Origin: Methylosinus sporium | GTDB taxonomy: Bacteria > Pseudomonadota > Alphaproteobacteria > Rhizobiales > Beijerinckiaceae | Direction: 5' to 3' | Length of the DNA stretch: 64,000 nucleotides | NCBI RefSeq assembly: GCF_003113265.1 | Contig: NZ_PUIV01000005.1 | Coordinates: 1-64,000, forward strand | In this document: in pieces, positions 58,850-64,000 of the stretch | How positions within the stretch are numbered: position 1 is the stretch's first letter | Layout: each line of letters begins with the position of its first letter | Notes under the pieces: model-generated | What the model was told of the DNA's origin: nothing | Seen by the model: the letters and a program-made list of their open reading frames with translations, nothing else | Database searches by the model: none | Made by a program: the position numbers and the translations under genes

Positions 58850-60649
58850 ATGAATTCTACTCCGGTCGCCATTGGCGAGAGCTTCGGCTGGCTTCATCAT
58901 GCCGACGGCGACCGCGGCGTCGTGATGTGCGCCTCCATCGGCTATGAGGGGCTCTGCGCGCATCAGTCCTGGCGCGTGCTGGCGGATCGTCTGGCCGCCG
59001 CCGGCCTTCCCACTCTGCGCTTCGATTATCCCGGTGAGGGCGATTCGCTCGGCGGTCCCGCCGATCCGGCGATCGTCGACGCCTGGCGCGAGCAAATCCG
59101 CGCCGCCGTGCGCTGGATGCGCGAGGCGATCGGCGTGCGCGAGGTCGCGCTCGTCGGCCTGCGTCTCGGCGCGGCGCTCGCGGCCGAGGTCGGCGGCGTC
59201 GAACGTCTGGTGCAGATCGCGCCCGTGACGAAGGGCTCGTCCTATCTGCGCGAGCTCAAAATGATGGCGCGCGTGCTGGCGGCCAGCGGGCCGACGCCGG
59301 AGGCGAGCATCGCCGCCGCCACCGCCAGCGACGATATTCACCTCGAAGGATTCACGATCACGCAGCCCATGGCCGCGGCGATCAAGCGCATCGATCTTTC
59401 GCGGCTCGAGGCCGCGCCGGCCGAGCGTGTGCTCGTGCTGCACGATCCGGCGGCCAGGCCGGCGCCGGAATTCCTCGAGCGTCTCCGATCGCTCGGCGCG
59501 CATGTCGAGACGCGGGAGCTCGCCGACTATCGCGCGCTGACTCCGGCGCCCATGCCGCCGCCGCCGCCGCTGGCCGATCTCGACGCCGTCGTCGCCTTCG
59601 CCGGCGAGGGCGCCGGCCGGGCGCTGATCTCGCAGCCGCCGCAAGGCGCGCTCGCCACGGAGCATTTCGTCGAGCGGGGCGTCGTGTTCGGCGAGCGTCG
59701 ACAGCTCGCCGGCGTGCTGTGCCTGCCGCGCGGCAAACCGAAGCTGACCGTGCTGTTGCTCGACACCGGCGCCAATCATCATATCGGCTGCGGCCGCTCC
59801 ACCGTCGATTTCGCTCGCGCGCTGACGCGTCTCGGCTTCGCCTCGCTGCGCATGGACACGCTCGGCATAGGTGATTCCGCCGTCGTCGAAAATGGGCCGC
59901 GCTCCGCTCTCTATGACGCGGCGCGCGCGGAAGACGTCTCGGCCGCGCTGGACTTCCTCGAGATGCGGGGCCTCGAGAATGTGACGCTCTATGGCGTGTG
60001 CAGCGGCGCGGCGCTGGCGCTCTACGCCGCCCTCGCAGATACGCGCGTGACGGCTCTGGCGCTCGCCAATCTCCAGGTCTTCGGCAAGATCGAGGGCGAA
60101 GATCGCGAGAAGCTGCTCGAAATGGGTTTTGCGGCAACGCATACTTATGTCGCCAAGGCGATGAGCGCCAAAGCCTGGGCGCGCGTCGTCAATGGCGAGG
60201 TCGCTTTCGCCAAGCTCCTCGACATCGCATCGGCGCTGCTGCGTCGCAAGGGTTCGGCCTTCGCCGTCGCGCTCGCGCAACGCCTCGGCTTCGCGCATGG
60301 CAAGACGCACGAGGCGCGGGCGAACTTCGCGCGATTATCGGCGCGCGGCGTGCGTATCCTCATGCTGCATGGCGACCATGACGTCGGCAGAGAAGAGATG
60401 AACGTCTGCTTCGGGCCGGACGCGCGCTTCTTGCGAAATCTTCCCAATGTCGCGGTCGACGTCCTCGACGGCGCCGATCACGCCCTCTCTTCGGCGCTTT
60501 CGCGAGAGGCGCTGTTGGAGAAGATGAGTTTTTTTCTCCTGGCGGCCGACCGCGATGCGGATCCCGGCCGCGACGATCGCAGAGCGATGGCGGGCGCTCT
60601 GACCATGGCGACATTCGGCGCCTTCACTCTGATGACGAATCTGGAATGA
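58850..60649 (+). CDS. tandem alpha/beta hydrolase (exosortase-associated hydrolase-like fusion)
   Basis: A 599-residue protein with two alpha/beta-hydrolase domains. The first (about 5-235) has G-Y-E-G-L, R-F-D-Y-P-G-E-G-D-S and an elbow G103-L-R-L-G without nucleophile. The second (about 270-580) has an elbow G382-V-C-S-G with a cysteine at the nucleophile position. From memory these elbows match the exosortase-A-system hydrolase 2 (GLRLG) and hydrolase 1 (GLCDG) families, which are normally separate genes. It is followed by a glycosyltransferase and an O-antigen-ligase-like gene, each with a 4-bp ATGA overlap. A role in polysaccharide or acyl modification is likely. The start is uncertain among 58805, 58823 and 58850. 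Confidence 0.75.
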   Translation: MNSTPVAIGESFGWLHHADGDRGVVMCASIGYEGLCAHQSWRVLADRLAAAGLPTLRFDYPGEGDSLGGPADPAIVDAWREQIRAAVRWMREAIGVREVALVGLRLGAALAAEVGGVERLVQIAPVTKGSSYLRELKMMARVLAASGPTPEASIAAATASDDIHLEGFTITQPMAAAIKRIDLSRLEAAPAERVLVLHDPAARPAPEFLERLRSLGAHVETRELADYRALTPAPMPPPPPLADLDAVVAFAGEGAGRALISQPPQGALATEHFVERGVVFGERRQLAGVLCLPRGKPKLTVLLLDTGANHHIGCGRSTVDFARALTRLGFASLRMDTLGIGDSAVVENGPRSALYDAARAEDVSAALDFLEMRGLENVTLYGVCSGAALALYAALADTRVTALALANLQVFGKIEGEDREKLLEMGFAATHTYVAKAMSAKAWARVVNGEVAFAKLLDIASALLRRKGSAFAVALAQRLGFAHGKTHEARANFARLSARGVRILMLHGDHDVGREEMNVCFGPDARFLRNLPNVAVDVLDGADHALSSALSREALLEKMSFFLLAADRDADPGRDDRRAMAGALTMATFGAFTLMTNLE

Positions 60650-61614
60650 CACGAGCCTCTCGACTTCCCCTCGAATCCATCGCCGACGCCGCTCGTTTCG
60701 AGGCGGTCGTCTGCATTCCGACCTTCCGCCGTCCCGAAATGCTCCGGACGACGCTGGAGTCGATCGAAGCGCAGGCGACGAATGTCGCCTTCGCCGTCGT
60801 CGTCGTGGACAATGACGCAGCCGCGCCGGTCGGCCTCGATGTGGCGCAATCCTTCTTTCGCGAGGGGCGCCTCTCCGGCGTCGCCGCGGTGGAGCCGCGC
60901 CAAGGCAATGTCCATGCGATCAACGCGGCCTTTCGCCTCGCGCGGGAGCGCTATCCCGCAGCCGAATATTTCCTGATGATCGACGACGACGAGCGCGCCG
61001 AGCCGCGATGGCTGGAGGAGATGGTCGCCAGCGCCCGCCAGGGCGCCGACATCGTCGGCGGCCCGGTGACGCCCATCTTCCCGGAGGAGGCCAAGGCCGC
61101 CTTCCGCGATCATCCGGTGTTCTGGCCCGCCTTCGGCGCGACCGGCCCGGTGCCGATCATCTATGGCACCGGCAATTGCCTGATGCGGCGCGAGGTGTTC
61201 GACGGCCTCGCAGAGCCCGCGCTCGATCCGAGATTCAATTTTCTCGGCGGCGGCGACACGGAATTCTTCACCCGCTGCCGCCGCGCCGGCTTCACTTTCT
61301 TCTGGCGCCAGGAGGCGCAGATCTATGAGCAGGTGACGCCGGGCCGGCTCGCGCTCGGCTGGGTGCTGCGCCGCAGCCTCGCCACTGGCGCGATCAATTA
61401 CAGCATCGATCGCCTCGCCGCGCGCAGCCTGCGTCAGCGCCTATTGCTCATCGCCAAGAATCTCGCTCTCGGCCCGGTCTCGCTGCAACGCGCGCTGCGC
61501 ATGTTGCGGGACTCCAAGCATCCGCTCGCCGCCACCCATCCGATCGGCATAGCGATCGGCCGGCTGCTGGCCTCGGTGGGGGCGACGCCGCAACCCTATC
61601 GCTATTCCTCATGA
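60646..61614 (+). CDS. glycosyltransferase family 2
   Basis: A 322-residue GT-A enzyme. It begins with the nucleotide-sugar-binding V-C-I-P-T-F-R-R-P-E-M-L, then D-N-D-A-A-A, and the D-x-D-like M-I-D-D-D-E-R-A-E-P-R-W (about 105-117), which binds the metal. The G-G-G-D-T-E-F-F-T-R block near 200-209 is the catalytic-base region. The acceptor is unknown. Overlaps the neighbours by 4 bp on each side (ATGA), so it is in one translational unit with the tandem hydrolase and ligase-like genes, i.e. a surface-polysaccharide cluster. Confidence 0.88.
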   Translation: MTRASRLPLESIADAARFEAVVCIPTFRRPEMLRTTLESIEAQATNVAFAVVVVDNDAAAPVGLDVAQSFFREGRLSGVAAVEPRQGNVHAINAAFRLARERYPAAEYFLMIDDDERAEPRWLEEMVASARQGADIVGGPVTPIFPEEAKAAFRDHPVFWPAFGATGPVPIIYGTGNCLMRREVFDGLAEPALDPRFNFLGGGDTEFFTRCRRAGFTFFWRQEAQIYEQVTPGRLALGWVLRRSLATGAINYSIDRLAARSLRQRLLLIAKNLALGPVSLQRALRMLRDSKHPLAATHPIGIAIGRLLASVGATPQPYRYSS

Positions 61615-62900
61615 CGGATATGAGCGCCTCCTCCATGGGGGGACTGGACGAGATCGACGGCCGCGGAATTCTGTTCTGTGTGATTCTGCTCGTCGGCTGG
61701 ATCACTTTCTCGCCTTTCGCCGATCTCGCTTCGCCGGAGACGCTGGAACTGGCGGAAGGCCGCGATTTTCAGATCTACGCCGCTTTCGGCCTGATGGCGG
61801 CGGGGTCCTTCTTCTACATCTGGCGGACCGATCGGCAGGCGCTCGCCGCGCTCGCCACGCCCGCCAATATCGCGCTGGCCGGCTGGATCGGCGTGACGCT
61901 CGTCACCTCGCACGAAATCTCCAACTCGCTGAAGCGCGTGGCGATGCTCGGCTGCGTCGGGACCTGCTGCATCTCGCTCTTTCTGCTGCCGCGCGGCCGC
62001 GACGATCTCGCCAAGCTGCTCAGCATCGTCGCGCTCATCATCGTCGGCCTCTCCTATTTCGGCCTCGTCTTCCTGCCGCATTACACGATCCATCAGGCGA
62101 CCGACATAGGCGAGCCGCAGCTCGCCGGCGATTGGCGCGGCGTCTTCGCCCATAAGAATGTCGCCAGCGCCGTCTTCTCCATGCTGACCTTCGTCGGCAT
62201 TTTCGTGCTGCGCGCTGGCCGCACGGTCGAGGGATGGACGATTTTCATCCTCTCGCTCGTCTTCGTGCTCTGCTCGGGCGGCAAGAGCTCCACCGCCATT
62301 TGTCTCACGACGATCGCCCTCTCCCTGCTCGCCGAGCGCACGCGCAATGTCGTCCTGTGGTCGATCATCGTCTTCTCGCCGCTGGCGCTGCTGAATTTTC
62401 TCGGCATAGGCGCCATTCTCTTCCCGCAGCTCGGCGCCATCGCCGCGGCGCTGCCGCTCGACGCCACCTTCACCGGCCGCACCGATATTTGGACCTTCGC
62501 CATTCCCAAAGCCGCCGAGACGCCGGTCTTCGGACATGGGCTCGGCGGATTCTGGGCCACTGCGGCGCTGCGCTTCGGCGGCGAGGACACGACGATCTGG
62601 GCCGGCAACGCCGCCCATGCGCATAACGGATATCTCGACACTGTGCTGGCTATGGGCGTGCCGGGGCTGGCCTTCACCTTCGCGGCGCTGATCGTGCAGC
62701 CCGCGCGCGACGTTCGGCGCGTCTGCGCGCGCGGCGACGAGCCGGCGGTGTCTATGCTGTTCCTGCAGATCTGGATGTTCGGCCTTTATCTCAACTCGCT
62801 CGAGAGCTTTTTGTTCGAGCGCGCCAATCCGAGCTGGATCGCCATGCTCTTCGCCTTTTTCGGCATTCGCTTTCTCGCCGAGTTCCGGATTCGCGCCTGA
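61611..62900 (+). CDS. O-antigen ligase / Wzy-like polymerase family membrane protein
   Basis: A 429-residue polytopic protein with about 11-12 hydrophobic segments and a Wzy_C-type central periplasmic loop (about 280-350) with F-G-H-G-L-G-G-F-W and N-A-A-H-A-H-N-G-Y-L-D-T, the family's conserved G-x-G...H-N-x-Y-L/F motif. Ligases and polymerases of this family move polysaccharide from an undecaprenyl carrier. It completes the polysaccharide operon and ends 19 bp from the convergent MFS gene. Confidence 0.85.
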   Translation: MTDMSASSMGGLDEIDGRGILFCVILLVGWITFSPFADLASPETLELAEGRDFQIYAAFGLMAAGSFFYIWRTDRQALAALATPANIALAGWIGVTLVTSHEISNSLKRVAMLGCVGTCCISLFLLPRGRDDLAKLLSIVALIIVGLSYFGLVFLPHYTIHQATDIGEPQLAGDWRGVFAHKNVASAVFSMLTFVGIFVLRAGRTVEGWTIFILSLVFVLCSGGKSSTAICLTTIALSLLAERTRNVVLWSIIVFSPLALLNFLGIGAILFPQLGAIAAALPLDATFTGRTDIWTFAIPKAAETPVFGHGLGGFWATAALRFGGEDTTIWAGNAAHAHNGYLDTVLAMGVPGLAFTFAALIVQPARDVRRVCARGDEPAVSMLFLQIWMFGLYLNSLESFLFERANPSWIAMLFAFFGIRFLAEFRIRA

Positions 62901-62918
62901 GCCGCCGCGGCTCGACGC

Positions 62919-64000
62919 TCAGCGGATGCGCTCCGCGTCTATGCGCGAGGCCGAGCGCGTCTCCGGCATACGCGAATAGACGATCAGCGAGCAGAAGATC
63001 GCAGCGCTGACATAATAATAGAACCAGCTCTCGCGCCCCTCGCTCTTGAACCAGAGCGCGACATATTCGGCCGTGCCGCCGAAGAGGGAGACGGCGATCG
63101 CGTAGGGCACGGCCACGCCGGTCACGCGCACCGAGGCGGGGAACAGCTCCGCCTTCACCAGCGCATTGATCGACGTATAGGCGCCGACGATTAGCCAGCC
63201 CGCCAGCACCAGCGCGAAGGCCGTCCAAGGATCGCGCGCGGTCTGGATCGCCGTCATCAGCGGCGCGGTGAAGAGCGTCCCGAGCACGCCGAAAGCGATG
63301 AGCAGCGGGCGCCGTCCGATGCGATCGGATAGAGCGCCATAGGCCGGCTGCAGCGCCATGGCGAAGACGAGCGCGCCGGCGCTGATCCATGTCGTCTGCG
63401 CATCGCTCAGCCCGGCGGAGAGCTTCAGGAACTTCTGAATGTAGGTGGTGTAGACATAGAAGGCGAGCGTGCCGCCCATGGTCAGCCCGACCACGGTCGC
63501 CGCCTCGCGCGGATAGGATAAGAGCGCGCGCAAGGAACTGCGCTGCCGCGGCGCGGCCTCGGAAGCGAAAGCCTCCGTCTCCTCGAGATCGCGCCGCATG
63601 ATCAGCGCGAACAGCGCCAGTCCCGCGCCGATGGCGAAAGGAACGCGCCAGCCATAGGCGCGCAACTCCTCCGGCGTGAAGACGAGATTTTGCAGCACGA
63701 GCAGCACGATGAGCGCCGTCAGCTGTCCGCCGATGAGCGTGACATATTGAAAGCTGGAATAGAATCCGCGCCGGCGCGAGGCCGCCATCTCGCAGAGATA
63801 GGCGGCGGAGGAGCCATATTCGCCGCCGAGGCTGAGCCCTTGCAGCAGCCGCGCGAAGAGGAGCAGCGCCGGCGCCGCCTCGCCTATGCTCGCATAGTCG
63901 GGCGTGGCGGCGACGATGAGCGAGCCGAGGCACATCAAAAGAACGGACAGCGTCAGCGCGCGCCGGCGCCCGAACCGATCGCCGATCTCGCCGAACAGCG
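62919..64000 (-). CDS. MFS transporter, metabolite:H+ symporter (MHS) family, partial
   Basis: The C-terminal ~360 residues of an MHS/KgtP-ProP-like major-facilitator protein; the start lies beyond 64000 and the frame is open to the window edge. It carries the loop motif F-G-E-I-G-D-R-F-G-R-R-R-A near the edge, L-Q-G-L-S-L-G-G-E-Y-G-S-S-A-A-Y, and G-A-L-S-D-R-I-G-R-R-P in the second half. Substrates of this family are dicarboxylates, citrate, ketoglutarate or betaine, and none can be picked from sequence. It is convergent with the ligase-like gene. Confidence 0.88.
   Translation of the reverse strand, partial: LFGEIGDRFGRRRALTLSVLLMCLGSLIVAATPDYASIGEAAPALLLFARLLQGLSLGGEYGSSAAYLCEMAASRRRGFYSSFQYVTLIGGQLTALIVLLVLQNLVFTPEELRAYGWRVPFAIGAGLALFALIMRRDLEETEAFASEAAPRQRSSLRALLSYPREAATVVGLTMGGTLAFYVYTTYIQKFLKLSAGLSDAQTTWISAGALVFAMALQPAYGALSDRIGRRPLLIAFGVLGTLFTAPLMTAIQTARDPWTAFALVLAGWLIVGAYTSINALVKAELFPASVRVTGVAVPYAIAVSLFGGTAEYVALWFKSEGRESWFYYYVSAAIFCSLIVYSRMPETRSASRIDAERIR

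Noticed and set aside
1-64000. CRISPR arrays, rRNA operons, prophage or IS elements
   Set aside because: No evenly spaced repeats, rRNA sequence, transposase or phage structural genes were recognised; the only clear transferred block is the R-M island.

Overview
The window is GC-rich (about 65% by eye) chromosomal DNA of an alphaproteobacterium. The best fit is a Hyphomicrobiales (Rhizobiales) methylotroph or methanotroph of the Methylocystis/Methylosinus kind. Grounds: a formaldehyde-activating-enzyme (Fae) homologue, a PQQ-type dehydrogenase-like protein, a cysteine-free L36 of the usual alphaproteobacterial form, a dihydroorotase of the alphaproteobacterial type and very strong GC3 bias. 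The genus is inference.

Layout. 0-1 kb: two decayed genes (acid phosphatase, flavin monooxygenase). 1-3.2 kb: a LysR regulator divergent from azoreductase and DoxX, with a perfect operator-like palindrome between them. 3.4-4.5 kb: an aminotransferase-fold protein lacking its PLP lysine, then tRNA-Thr(CGT). 5-6.7 kb: sppA-ihfB-lapA. 6.9-13 kb: a membrane-anchored periplasmic protein, ygfZ, dihydroorotase, two small ORFs, a PaiB-type protein, a MltB-type transglycosylase and a palindromic repeat cluster. 13-22 kb: dxs (TTG start), a FemAB/GNAT protein, a DUF72 protein, an M48 protease with a DUF898 protein, an SDR and a DUF900 lipoprotein hydrolase. 22-25.6 kb: an MCP-UrtA fusion receptor (the most unusual gene), an HU-type protein and the Fae paralogue. 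25.7-29.8 kb: sorbosone-dehydrogenase-like protein and a carbon-starvation transporter with an in-frame amber codon, plus ybdD. 30-32.3 kb: a degenerate uracil-DNA glycosylase-like protein and ispG. 32.4-34.3 kb: a complete AT-richer type II restriction-modification island (N6-adenine methylase, HNH endonuclease, C-protein with C-box). 34.4-43.5 kb: SDR, amidase, M20 peptidase, LprI-domain protein, LemA plus two TPM-domain proteins, YcbB-type L,D-transpeptidase. 43.6-51.3 kb: a tripartite CzcCBA/CusCBA-type metal efflux operon divergent from its probable two-component system. 51.3-58.4 kb: YegD-type Hsp70, RibBA-like protein, a second L,D-transpeptidase, an HDAC-family deacetylase, rpmJ and a ZnuD-like TonB receptor behind a Zur-like palindrome. 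58.8-62.9 kb: a translationally coupled surface-polysaccharide-type operon (tandem exosortase-associated-type hydrolase, GT2, O-antigen-ligase-like). The window ends inside an MHS-family MFS transporter.

Themes. Several proteins keep an enzyme fold but have lost key catalytic residues (aminotransferase, UDG, RibA domain, Fae paralogue, N-terminal hydrolase domain). Several genes carry single-base lesions (phosphatase, monooxygenase, cstA, a gene near 58.5 kb), so some may be assembly errors. Everything here was read by eye; no alignment or search was run.
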